In this document: positions 18,837 to 27,256 of the stretch, one piece after another
Position numbering within the stretch: the first letter of the stretch is position 1
Layout: every line of letters starts with the position of its first letter
Assembly (NCBI GenBank): GCA_964489885.1
Contig: CAZAZX010000007.1
Span: forward strand, 1 to 64,000
From: CAKOTZ01 sp964489885
Lineage (GTDB): Bacteria; Bacillota; Clostridia; TANB77; CAG-508
Direction of reading: 5' to 3'
Length of the DNA stretch: 64,000 nucleotides
The notes under the pieces: generated by a model
Seen by the model: only the letters and a program-made list of their open reading frames with translations
The model's database searches: none
Told to the model about the DNA's origin: nothing
Translations under genes and position numbers: made by a program

Positions 18837-18865
18837 TTGATTTTATGTAAATTGTGTAATATAAT
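18837..18865 (+). promoter_or_regulatory. Promoter of the GGDEF gene
   Basis: TTGATT at 18837-18842 and TATAAT at 18860-18865 have a 17-bp spacer. A hairpin, CAGTAA...TTACTG (about 18870-18890), lies in the 5' leader. The region 18596-18946 otherwise holds only this promoter, the divergent rpsB promoter and the rpsB leader. Confidence 0.6.
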
Positions 18866-18946
18866 ATTACCAGTAAAAATTTTATTACTGTTTCACATTG
18901 ATATGAAGTTTTGTGGCTTTTGACTGGTTCAAAAGGAGGAAGTTTA

Positions 18947-20038
18947 ATGAATCACATCTTTAGCCTATTAATTTCGTGGATGATTATGCTTGTTTTCATT
19001 GTGGTATTAACCACTAATGTTGGGCTTAACTCTCGGGTTAGGAACGCAGGAATAAAAGCATGCATATTCATGCTTATTGCAAGCTTTGCCGAATTAGTTT
19101 CATTTGGAATCAACGGCAATGAGTCAAGCATTTTGCTACACAAAGTCGTAAAAGCGATTGAATTGTCATTGACTCCGATTATTCCAATGATTGCAAGCTG
19201 TATGTTTTACAAGTGGAATGATGACAAAAAGTTCAAGAATATAGTTTTCTTCTTTATTGCTATTAATGTCTTTGCAGAAATTATATCATGTTCAACAAAC
19301 AATTTAATTTTCTGCATTGATGAACGCAACAATTTTTCAGCTGGAAGTTTCTATTTCTTCTACTTAGCCGTGAACATACTGTCTACGACATTTTTCTTTG
19401 TTAAGGCGTATAAATTCAGCCACTTGTACCAGACCGAAAGTAATATTTTGCTGCTTTCTATAGCAGTTTTTTTGGTCGCTGGTACAAGCATACAGCTAAT
19501 TCATCCGGACATTCTAGTTTCATGGCTGGTGCAGAGCATATCTTTGTTACTGTTGTACATTTTTTATAATGCCACAACAATGTACGTTGATAAGCTGACC
19601 ACTCTTTTAAATCAACCAGCATATCAAAATACTCTTGAGAAAATTGACTCAGACGAATTATTTATAATAACGTTTGATGTTGATGATTTCAAAACAGTAA
19701 ATGATACGTATGGTCATGGCTTAGGCGATAAGGTTTTGCGTAAAATTGGTAAAACTTTAAAAAAATGCTACAGCCCCTACGGTAAAGTTTATCGCGTTGG
19801 TGGCGACGAATTTGCCGTTATTATCAAAAGAGAATTAAGTCATGATGAACTCAAGAAGTTGAATAGTGACTTTACTCAACTACTCGAGGAAACGAGAGTT
19901 TCTTTTCCAGAGCTCCCATATGTTTCCCATGGTGCAGCCTTCTATACTCGCTCTAGCTCAATTGAAGCAGTTAAGGAGGAAGCAGACAAAAATATGTATC
20001 GTGAGAAAGAATTGAACAAAAAGCAACGGAACTCTTAA
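18947..20038 (+). CDS. Membrane diguanylate cyclase (GGDEF), probably acquired
   Basis: 363 residues from ATG 18947, with AAAGGAGG upstream; an earlier TTG would lack a binding site. About seven membrane helices occupy residues 1-205. The GGDEF domain follows, with FDVDDFKTVNDTYGHGLGD and the active-site loop VGGDEF. The family makes cyclic-di-GMP. Base and codon use differ from the neighbours (more GC, codons such as GCC, CTG, AGG, CGC). It has two in-frame CGG codons, 19034-19036 and 20027-20029, which native genes here avoid. If CGG causes a +1 shift, translation would stop soon after residue 30. It has its own promoter and terminator. Confidence 0.9.
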   Translation: MNHIFSLLISWMIMLVFIVVLTTNVGLNSRVRNAGIKACIFMLIASFAELVSFGINGNESSILLHKVVKAIELSLTPIIPMIASCMFYKWNDDKKFKNIVFFFIAINVFAEIISCSTNNLIFCIDERNNFSAGSFYFFYLAVNILSTTFFFVKAYKFSHLYQTESNILLLSIAVFLVAGTSIQLIHPDILVSWLVQSISLLLLYIFYNATTMYVDKLTTLLNQPAYQNTLEKIDSDELFIITFDVDDFKTVNDTYGHGLGDKVLRKIGKTLKKCYSPYGKVYRVGGDEFAVIIKRELSHDELKKLNSDFTQLLEETRVSFPELPYVSHGAAFYTRSSSIEAVKEEADKNMYREKELNKKQRNS

Positions 20039-20050
20039 AAATGTGAAACA

Positions 20051-20079
20051 AAACCCGGAAGTATTATACTCCCGGGTTT
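20051..20079 (+). terminator. Terminator of the GGDEF gene
   Basis: AAACCCGG pairs with CCGGGTTT around a 12-base loop, followed by CTTATTTATTTT. It is more GC-rich than other terminators here, in keeping with a foreign unit. Confidence 0.85.
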
Positions 20080-20093
20080 CTTATTTATTTTGA

Positions 20094-20160
20094 AACATCA
20101 AGGCTTTTTTAGACCTTACCCACGTCTTTAGCCATAATGGTTGGCAAGGTTCTTATTGTC
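20094..20160. repeat. Degenerate hairpin repeat, family C
   Basis: ACCTTACCCACGTCTTTAG followed by TGGTTGGCAAGGT forms an imperfect hairpin resembling the one at 56603-56680 (ACCCACCCACAGCTTTAG ... GGTGGGTCGGGTTCTT). It overlaps the last residues of the CorC-like protein, whose tail (NNNDNKNLANHYG) may therefore come from the repeat. Confidence 0.4.
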
Positions 20161-21444
20161 ATTATTGTTTTTACATGCCTTAACTTTTATTATTCTTTTA
20201 TCTTCATACTCTTCAATTTTATAAGTTATTTTATCAGTTTCAATAATTGGCTTTTCCTTATCTAGAGGTATTCTTCCTAATAGTTCAATTAAATAACCTG
20301 ACAAGGTATCATATTCTCCCTCAGGTATTTCTACATCTAATATTTTTCTTAAATCATATATGCTGACATTTCCATTAATTAAATAAGTATTATTATCTAT
20401 TTTTTCATATTCTTTTTCCGCTTCATCATATTCGTCAAATATATCTCCAACTAATTCTTCCAATATATCTTCCATTGTTATAATTCCTGCTGTTCCACCA
20501 TATTCGTCCAATACAACAGCTAATTGCTGTTTGTTTTTTTGCAAATCTTTAAATATTTCATTTATATGTTTACTCTCTGAGACAAAATATGCTTCTCTAA
20601 TAATTTTTGATAATTTAACTTTTTCTTCCTTATTTATAACTCCAAGTAAGTCTTTAACAAACAGAATTCCAACAATATTGTCTATGTTTTCTTCATAAAC
20701 AGGTACTCTACTATATTTATATTCGTTTATTTTATTTAATATGGCTTCTAAGTTAGAGTTAATCTCTATTGCATAAATGTCTTTTCTATGTGTCATTATT
20801 TCAGATGCAATTTTATCGTTAAATTCAAACACATTGTTAATCATTTCTTTTTCTTCTTCTTCAATTGAACCTTTTTCTTCTCCTAAGTCAACCATCATTA
20901 AGATTTCTTCTTCTGTTACATTTTCTTCATCTATTTCTTTTATTCCTAAAACCTTTGCAACTCCATTTGTTGATATTGTGAGCAATTTTATAAATGGTGC
21001 TGTTATAACTGAAATTACTTGAATTATTCCAATTGTTTTAAATGCTATTTTTTCACTTTTTTGCATTGCCAACCTTTTTGGAACAAGCTCTCCAAAAACA
21101 AGAGAAAAATATGAAAGAATTATAGTTATTAGAACTATAGAAATATTCATCCATGTGTTTATGCCCAACGGAATTAACTCTTGTAATTTTGGTGCTAAAT
21201 CATCTGCAAAAGCATCTGCTGCAAATGCACTTGATAAAAAGCCAGCAAGTGTGATTCCTATTTGTATTGTTGCTAAAAACTTACTTGGCTCAATTAACAT
21301 TTTCTTAATTTGTTGCGCTTTTTTATTTCCCTCTTTTGCTTGTTTTTCTATTTTTGCATCATTTAAAGAAATAAATGCTATTTCAGCAGATGCAAAAAAC
21401 GCATTTATTAGTATAAGTACAATTAGCAATATTATTTGAGCCAT
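20128..21444 (-). CDS. CNNM/CorC-type membrane protein with CBS pair
   Basis: A 438-residue hemolysin C/CorC-family protein. The N-terminal DUF21 domain has four hydrophobic segments (residues 1-190; ALINAFFASAEIAFISL at the start). A CBS pair (about 205-330; VPVYEENIDNIVGILFVKDL, then AVVLDEYGGTAGIITMEDILE) and a C-terminal CorC_HlyC domain follow. The family is linked to Mg2+/Co2+ movement; the ion here is unknown. The last residues overlap a repeat. Confidence 0.9.
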   Translation of the reverse strand: MAQIILLIVLILINAFFASAEIAFISLNDAKIEKQAKEGNKKAQQIKKMLIEPSKFLATIQIGITLAGFLSSAFAADAFADDLAPKLQELIPLGINTWMNISIVLITIILSYFSLVFGELVPKRLAMQKSEKIAFKTIGIIQVISVITAPFIKLLTISTNGVAKVLGIKEIDEENVTEEEILMMVDLGEEKGSIEEEEKEMINNVFEFNDKIASEIMTHRKDIYAIEINSNLEAILNKINEYKYSRVPVYEENIDNIVGILFVKDLLGVINKEEKVKLSKIIREAYFVSESKHINEIFKDLQKNKQQLAVVLDEYGGTAGIITMEDILEELVGDIFDEYDEAEKEYEKIDNNTYLINGNVSIYDLRKILDVEIPEGEYDTLSGYLIELLGRIPLDKEKPIIETDKITYKIEEYEDKRIIKVKACKNNNDNKNLANHYG

Positions 21445-21491
21445 TATATATCCTCCTATAATTACATTATATATATTTTTGTTATATTAAT

Positions 21492-22481
21492 TCATTTTTC
21501 TGTTTTCAATTCTTTTTTATAATACAAAATATTATTATCTTGTTTTATAAATTTCTTAAAGCCCTGTTCTACAAAATATGGAACATATTCTCCTGTTGTA
21601 CTAATAATCATATTTTTGTACTTTTGTTTATAATTTCCAAACATTGATTTTAAGAGTTTTGTTCCAAAGCCTTGATTCCTATACTCTTTTTTTGTAATTA
21701 GTTCTTTTATTTCAACTTCAGTTTTAGAAATGTGAGAAATTATTATTAAAGATAAAATCTCATCTTTTCTTTTTAATCCAAATATATCAAAATCTTGCAA
21801 ATTCTTTATTTCAATTAGTTTTCCATTATCTTTTTCTTTTAGAAATTCATCAATAATTTTTGTATCAATAATCCTTTTAACTTCTAATGGAGTTCTTTTA
21901 ATAAACTTAAAGCCCTCTGGTAATTGTGGCTTTGAAGAATTGCGGTTATAATATGCACTCTCTTCTTCTGAAAATATACATCCACAATATTTTTGCATAT
22001 ATAAACCTAAATCATAAGCTTTTTGATGACCTTCCCAAAAGCCAATTCTAAAATCTCTATATAAAAATTCAATTTCAAATTCCTTGCTTAATTTTTCCAT
22101 ATATGCTTTTATAAAATTATGCTTTTGATAAATTGAATATAATAAAGTTGTAGAAACTGCATCATATCCATTTTCTTTAGCATATTCAAATGTTTTTCTA
22201 AGTCTTAATGGATAACAATAATTAGTGCATCTATTATTTAAGTTGTTTATTGTATTTTTATAAAATTCGTCCAGTCCATATTCATCAAAGAAAATTGCTT
22301 CTACTCCAATAGAACTAGTATATTCTTTCAAGCAATCTCTTCTTTGTTTGTATTCCTCAAATGGGTGAATATTTGGATTATACCAAAAAATAGTTGGTTC
22401 TATGTTTTCTTTTCTTAAACTATCTATGCAATATACACTACAAGGTGCACAACAACTATGTAACAATAATTTCATTTTCAT
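21492..22481 (-). CDS. queH: Epoxyqueuosine reductase QueH fused to a GNAT acetyltransferase
   Basis: About 329 residues starting MKMKLLLHSCCAPCS, at the ATG just after the upstream gene's stop. Residues 1-190 are QueH (DUF208), which performs the last step of queuosine synthesis with Fe-S and iron centres. It has the paired cysteines LLHSCCAPCS and YCGCIFSEEES and the central NRCTNYCYPLRL. Residues of about 200-329 form a GNAT domain with the acetyl-CoA loop KKEYRNQGFGTKLL. The fusion is continuous, with no stop or shift between domains. The acetyl acceptor is unknown. Confidence 0.88.
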   Translation of the reverse strand: MKMKLLLHSCCAPCSVYCIDSLRKENIEPTIFWYNPNIHPFEEYKQRRDCLKEYTSSIGVEAIFFDEYGLDEFYKNTINNLNNRCTNYCYPLRLRKTFEYAKENGYDAVSTTLLYSIYQKHNFIKAYMEKLSKEFEIEFLYRDFRIGFWEGHQKAYDLGLYMQKYCGCIFSEEESAYYNRNSSKPQLPEGFKFIKRTPLEVKRIIDTKIIDEFLKEKDNGKLIEIKNLQDFDIFGLKRKDEILSLIIISHISKTEVEIKELITKKEYRNQGFGTKLLKSMFGNYKQKYKNMIISTTGEYVPYFVEQGFKKFIKQDNNILYYKKELKTEK

Positions 22482-22485
22482 CTTC

Positions 22486-23994
22486 TCACTTTTCAGAATT
22501 ATTATAATATATATCAAAAATTTCAACTTCGCCTATCTTTTCAAAATTAGCTCTTATGTAATTTACTACATCTACTGGTAATTGCCAATTATGTTGAATG
22601 CCCTCTTTTCTAATTAAGAAATATGAATTTTTACTTTCTTTAATTTGATTTATTAATCTATCTTCTCCATTTTTCCCAAAATTGCCCTTATTTAGCATAT
22701 CATAATCTTTATAATATCTATCTAAAGCAATATTGTATACAGCCGCTTCTGTATCAATAATATATACCCTATCATTTCCTAATTTGTTAATTTTGTTATT
22801 TACATTTATAATTCTTTTTTCAAGATTTTTAGGAATAATCAAACTTTCATAATGATTAATATTAATCTTTTCACTATGCATATATGTTTTTATTCCTTCA
22901 GTAGTCTTATTAGCTAAAATTATAAAAACTATTATAATTGAAATTATAATTATAACATTATATAAATATTTTTTTATTTTTTCATTAATCTTTATTGATT
23001 CCATCATCCTATAAATTACATAAAATAATGTAAGTAATAAAATATATGTACCAACCAAAAAATGCATATCATCTGAAATAGGATAAATCATTATCAATAG
23101 TGGTAACGAATATATAATTAAAATTTCTAATATATCAGTTTCTGTATTTTGCTTTTTTATAGAAAGTAAGAAAATAGCGCAAAGTAGCAAAAAAATTGGC
23201 ATTATAACTGCTAGTATTTTAATTATTGTTTTTTCATTGCTAAATAATTCACCATAACTTATTGAATTTGAAAATTCACTTACACCTAAAATAGCATAAT
23301 TTATAAAATCTCCAAAAGCACCATTTATTAACAAATAAATAAACATAATCAAAGCAGGAATTGAAATACCTATTATTCTAGTAATTATAGCTTTTATCTT
23401 TTCATTTTTATTACTCTTTTTATAAAAAAGTACTAATACTACAACTGCCAAAGCTATAAAAGCTCCAACTGTATGCTTTGTACAAATTGAAATTCCAGCA
23501 ATTAGACCAATTATAAAATCCAATTTAACATCTTTATTATTAAAATATTTTTTTATCTCAAGATATAAAATTATTTCCCCCAAAAAAGGAATTAAGAAAT
23601 TATAATCGTAGGTAAAAAAATCGTAAAATATTAGCTCTATAATAAAAACAGCAAATAAGCTAAATAATTTATTTTTTGTTAACTTTTCTAAAATTTTATA
23701 ACTAATAATAAGCAATGCAGTTATAAAAAAGCCTGCTATAACTCTATATACAAGCAGACTGTTAGCTACTAACTTTAATCCTATTGCCATAAAAAATGAC
23801 GATGCTGGTGTTATTATCATACTTATATCTTTATATGGAATTAATCCATTTAACATTTGGTTTGCTAAATTATAATTCCAAATTTCATCTAAGTTAGAAA
23901 TTGGTCTAGTCACTTGAAGTACAATATTTATTACAAGAAAAACAAATGCAAACACAATTACTGAAACTTTATTTAAAACACTATTTTTTTCCAT
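22486..23994 (-). CDS. Multi-pass membrane glycosyltransferase, GT-C type
   Basis: A 502-residue protein with about 11-12 membrane helices. The first outer loop holds SNLDEIWNYNLANQML, an acidic motif placed as the catalytic Asp-Glu in PMT/ArnT-like GT-C enzymes, which transfer sugars from lipid carriers outside the membrane. A soluble C-terminal domain of about 120 residues follows the last helix. Its stop is 4 bases before the queH start, so the genes are coupled. Donor and acceptor are unknown. Confidence 0.7.
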   Translation of the reverse strand: MEKNSVLNKVSVIVFAFVFLVINIVLQVTRPISNLDEIWNYNLANQMLNGLIPYKDISMIITPASSFFMAIGLKLVANSLLVYRVIAGFFITALLIISYKILEKLTKNKLFSLFAVFIIELIFYDFFTYDYNFLIPFLGEIILYLEIKKYFNNKDVKLDFIIGLIAGISICTKHTVGAFIALAVVVLVLFYKKSNKNEKIKAIITRIIGISIPALIMFIYLLINGAFGDFINYAILGVSEFSNSISYGELFSNEKTIIKILAVIMPIFLLLCAIFLLSIKKQNTETDILEILIIYSLPLLIMIYPISDDMHFLVGTYILLLTLFYVIYRMMESIKINEKIKKYLYNVIIIISIIIVFIILANKTTEGIKTYMHSEKININHYESLIIPKNLEKRIINVNNKINKLGNDRVYIIDTEAAVYNIALDRYYKDYDMLNKGNFGKNGEDRLINQIKESKNSYFLIRKEGIQHNWQLPVDVVNYIRANFEKIGEVEIFDIYYNNSEK

Positions 23995-24006
23995 TAGAAT
24001 CCTCGT

Positions 24007-25017
24007 TTAATTTTCCTTATATTCTATTCCTATATGTTTATATGCAAGTGGTGTTGCAATTCTTCCTCTAGGAGTTCTTGCTAAAAAACCTAATTGCATA
24101 AGATATGGCTCATAAACATCTTCTATTGTTTCTACCTCTTCTCCAATTGTTGCAGATAAACTTTCTATTCCTACTGGTCTTCCACCATATTTAACAATTA
24201 TTGTTTCTAGAATTTTTCTGTCCAAATTATCTAAGCCAAGCTCGTCAATCTCTAGTTTTTCAAGTGCGGTTTTTGCGATTTCAATATTTATATTTCCATC
24301 TCCCATAACTAAGGCATAATCTCTTACTCTTTTTAATAAACGATTGGCAATTCTAGGTGTTCCTCTAGATCTCATTGCAAGTTCTCTTGCAGCATCATCA
24401 GAAATTTTAACTTCCATAATTTTTGCTGATCGTTTTACAATTGTTGTAAGCTCTTCAGTATTATACAATTCCAAACGAAAAACAATACCAAAACGGTCTC
24501 TTAATGGAGTAGATAAGGAACCTGCTCTTGTTGTTGCACCAATCAATGTAAATTTTGGTAAATCTAGCCTTATTGATCTTGCACTAGGTCCTTTCCCTAT
24601 TATTATATCTAGGCTATAATCCTCTAAAGCAGGATATAACACTTCTTCAATGCTTTTATTAATACGGTGTATTTCATCTATAAATAATACGTCATTTTCT
24701 GAAAGATTTGTTAATAAAGCTGCTAAATCTCCTGGTTTTTCAATTGCAGGACCTGAAGTAATTCGTATATTTGAATTCATTTCATTTGCAATTATATTTG
24801 AAAGTGTTGTTTTACCTAAACCTGGTGGGCCATATAATAAAACATGGTCAAGAGCTTCGCCTCTTTTTTTGGCAGCTTCAATATATATTTTCATTCCTTC
24901 TTTTACTTTATTTTGTCCGATGTACTCATCAAGTGTTCTTGGTCGTAAAGAAGTTTCTACTGCTTTTTCTTCCTCATCAATTAAACTAGGAATAACTATA
25001 TTTTCGTCTTCATTCAT
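24007..25017 (-). CDS. ruvB: Holliday junction helicase motor RuvB
   Basis: A 336-residue AAA+ ATPase that drives branch migration with RuvA. Visible are LRPRTLDEYIGQNKVKE, Walker A GPPGLGKTT near residue 64, Walker B LFIDEIHR, sensor GATTRAGSLSTPLRDRFG and the C-terminal winged helix (LGFLARTPRGRIATPLAY). ruvA is not beside it. Confidence 0.96.
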   Translation of the reverse strand: MNEDENIVIPSLIDEEEKAVETSLRPRTLDEYIGQNKVKEGMKIYIEAAKKRGEALDHVLLYGPPGLGKTTLSNIIANEMNSNIRITSGPAIEKPGDLAALLTNLSENDVLFIDEIHRINKSIEEVLYPALEDYSLDIIIGKGPSARSIRLDLPKFTLIGATTRAGSLSTPLRDRFGIVFRLELYNTEELTTIVKRSAKIMEVKISDDAARELAMRSRGTPRIANRLLKRVRDYALVMGDGNINIEIAKTALEKLEIDELGLDNLDRKILETIIVKYGGRPVGIESLSATIGEEVETIEDVYEPYLMQLGFLARTPRGRIATPLAYKHIGIEYKEN

Positions 25018-25091
25018 TTTTGCACATTCTCCTTAAACTTTTTACATATTATATCAATATACAATAAGATTTTCAACATTAAAATCAATCA

Positions 25092-25128
25092 AAAAAAGCT
25101 TAGAATACTTCTCATATTCTAAGCTTTT
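25092..25128. terminator. Bidirectional-looking terminator
   Basis: AAAAAGCTTAGAATA pairs with TATTCTAAGCTTTTT around a 7-base loop, with A and T tracts on both sides. Confidence 0.85.
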
Positions 25129-25131
25129 TAA

Positions 25132-25467
25132 CTAAGATTGCCATCTTATCATTTTTATATCTTTATAGGTATTTAACACATCCATATATTTTTGATATTC
25201 ATCTTCCCATAAAATATCAGGTACTTTATCAAACGCAGAAAAAACTTTTTCAGCCTCTTCTAAGTACATTAATTGTTCAATTGGAGAAAGTCTCTCATAA
25301 ATTTTAGTAAATTCATATAATCTATCTAACAACTCATTTGCTTTAATAAATCCTAAAAAATCTTTAACATTTAAACCTGCAAGTTTTAATTGCATTACAG
25401 CAAAAGCAATTAATGCAAATATAATAAAAACTAATACATATACTACAGCGAATAGCAAATAAATCAC
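25132..25467 (-). CDS. Small single-pass membrane protein, unknown
   Basis: A 111-residue protein, MIYLLFAVVYVLVFIIFALI, with one membrane helix at about residues 1-27 and a helical cytosolic tail (LYEFTKIYERLSPIEQLMY). A binding site, GAGGTGA, precedes the ATG. No family is recognised. Its terminator separates it from ruvB. Confidence 0.7.
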   Translation of the reverse strand: MIYLLFAVVYVLVFIIFALIAFAVMQLKLAGLNVKDFLGFIKANELLDRLYEFTKIYERLSPIEQLMYLEEAEKVFSAFDKVPDILWEDEYQKYMDVLNTYKDIKMIRWQS

Positions 25468-25604
25468 CTCTTTTGTATATCAATTACTACATATTAAGTA
25501 TAACATATTTACATTAATTTGGCAAATTTAACGCATATTTACTTTCCCTAGAGTATGACTTCATACATTTACTTTAATAGCAAGTATTATAAATATAACA
25601 TTTT

Positions 25605-26300
25605 CTAATTTTCTTTTACGTAATAATGTCTTATTGGTTTTAAATTGTCATCTAATTCATAGCAAATTGGATTTCCGGTTTTTAATTCAAGATTAATAAT
25701 ATCTTTATCACTTATATTGTCTAAATATTTCATTAATCCTCTTAAGCTATTTCCATGTGCTACAATAATTATGTTTCTGCCGTTTTCCAACTCTTTTTTT
25801 ATTTCATTATCCCAATATACCATAACTCTTTTTATTGTATCTATTAAATTTTCAGTCTTTGGTAATTCATCTGGTGTTAAGTCCTTATATTTAGGATCAT
25901 TTCCTGGATATCTTGGATCTTCAACTTCTAATTCAGGCGGTCTAACATCTGTGCTTCTTCTCCAAAGTAATACTTGTTCATCACCATACTTTTTCTTTGT
26001 TTCATCTTTATTTAAGCCTTGTAAAGCTCCATAATGTCTTTCATTTAGTCTCCAACTTCTTCTAATTTCAATGTTCTCTTCTCCCATTTCTTTTAATATT
26101 AAATCAAGAGTATCTTCCGCTCTTTTTAATACTGAAGAATAAGCTAAATCAAATTTAAAACCCTTTTCTCTTAAAGCAATTCCTGCTTCTTTAGCTTCTT
26201 CTATTCCCTGTTCAGAAAGCTCCACATCTGTCCATCCAGTAAATTTATTTTCTAAATTCCATTGGCTTTGGCCATGCCTAACTAATACTAATTTTATCAA
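25605..26300 (-). CDS. gpmA: 2,3-bisphosphoglycerate-dependent phosphoglycerate mutase
   Basis: A 231-residue glycolytic enzyme. The phosphohistidine motif LVRHGQSQWNLENKFTGW is at the N-terminus, RHYGALQGLNK near residue 88, and the second His in VAHGNSLRGLMKYL near 180. Length matches the dPGM family. Confidence 0.95.
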   Translation of the reverse strand: MIKLVLVRHGQSQWNLENKFTGWTDVELSEQGIEEAKEAGIALREKGFKFDLAYSSVLKRAEDTLDLILKEMGEENIEIRRSWRLNERHYGALQGLNKDETKKKYGDEQVLLWRRSTDVRPPELEVEDPRYPGNDPKYKDLTPDELPKTENLIDTIKRVMVYWDNEIKKELENGRNIIIVAHGNSLRGLMKYLDNISDKDIINLELKTGNPICYELDDNLKPIRHYYVKEN

Positions 26301-26481
26301 TTATATTACCTCTTTCTTTTCTGTTTATTTATAATATGTAATTTATCATAAAATAATATGTATTTCAATATTAGAATAATAAATATATTGTTTTTAATTA
26401 AGTATAAATCTATTATTTTCTTGACTATATAAATAATAATGTTAAAATATAGTCAATCTAAAATGAAAGAAGGCAATATTT

Positions 26482-27066
26482 ATGAGATTAATTTTAGCCT
26501 CCGGCTCTCAAACCAGAAAAGAAATTCTAGATATGCTTGGGCTTAAATTTGATATTATAACAAGTAAAGTTGAAGAAAATAGTTCTGCTACAAATCCTAG
26601 AGAATATGTTATGGATTTATCAAAAGCAAAGGCTAATTCAGTTGCATATCAAATTAACAATAAGGCATTAATAATTGCTGCAGATACAGTAATTTATATG
26701 AATAATAAAATATTTGAAAAGCCTAAAAGCAAAGAAGAAGCCTTCAACAATATAAAAAGTATGAGTGGCAAAGTTAATTATGCCATAACTGGAGTTACAA
26801 TTAAAGATTTATATAAAGAAAATGAATTAACTTTTTCAGACTCTACAGAGGTTCATTTTAGAAATATTAAAGATTCAGATATTAATTGGTATGTTAATAA
26901 TGAAAAATTAATATTAAATAGAGCTGGGTATGGCAACAATGTTTCAATTTTTGTTGATAAAATTATAGGTAGCTATTATAATATCCTAGGTTTGCCTTTA
27001 GGAAAATTATACCAAAAATTAAATGAACTTGGATATTCTATTTCAGACTTTGAAATGAAATTATAG
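26482..27066 (+). CDS. maf: Maf-family nucleoside triphosphate pyrophosphatase
   Basis: A 194-residue house-cleaning enzyme that hydrolyses non-canonical or pyrimidine NTPs. The N-terminal loop LILASGSQTRKEIL and the central IIAADTVIYMNNKIFEKP carry the substrate and metal residues. GAAAGAAGG precedes the ATG. It is a single gene between convergent and divergent neighbours. Confidence 0.92.
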   Translation: MRLILASGSQTRKEILDMLGLKFDIITSKVEENSSATNPREYVMDLSKAKANSVAYQINNKALIIAADTVIYMNNKIFEKPKSKEEAFNNIKSMSGKVNYAITGVTIKDLYKENELTFSDSTEVHFRNIKDSDINWYVNNEKLILNRAGYGNNVSIFVDKIIGSYYNILGLPLGKLYQKLNELGYSISDFEMKL

Positions 27067-27085
27067 TTATAATAGAATAAAAAAT

Positions 27086-27133
27086 ATGAACTGAATCCAA
27101 AAGTTGAGCTTTTTGGTCTCAGTTCATATTCTA
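27086..27133. terminator. Terminator after maf
   Basis: ATATGAACTGA pairs with TCAGTTCATAT, with a nested CCAAAAG/CTTTTTGG stem. The rest of 27067-27256 is AT-rich, with nothing further seen. Confidence 0.65.
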
Positions 27134-27256
27134 TTCCTTGATTTGTATAATTAATTTGTCATTCGACAGCTAACTTGAAAAAACACTTATCTTGACAATT
27201 TCGTTATTTTTACTTTGTATATAGTAATATTGTTTTTCAATAAAAATATAAAAGAT

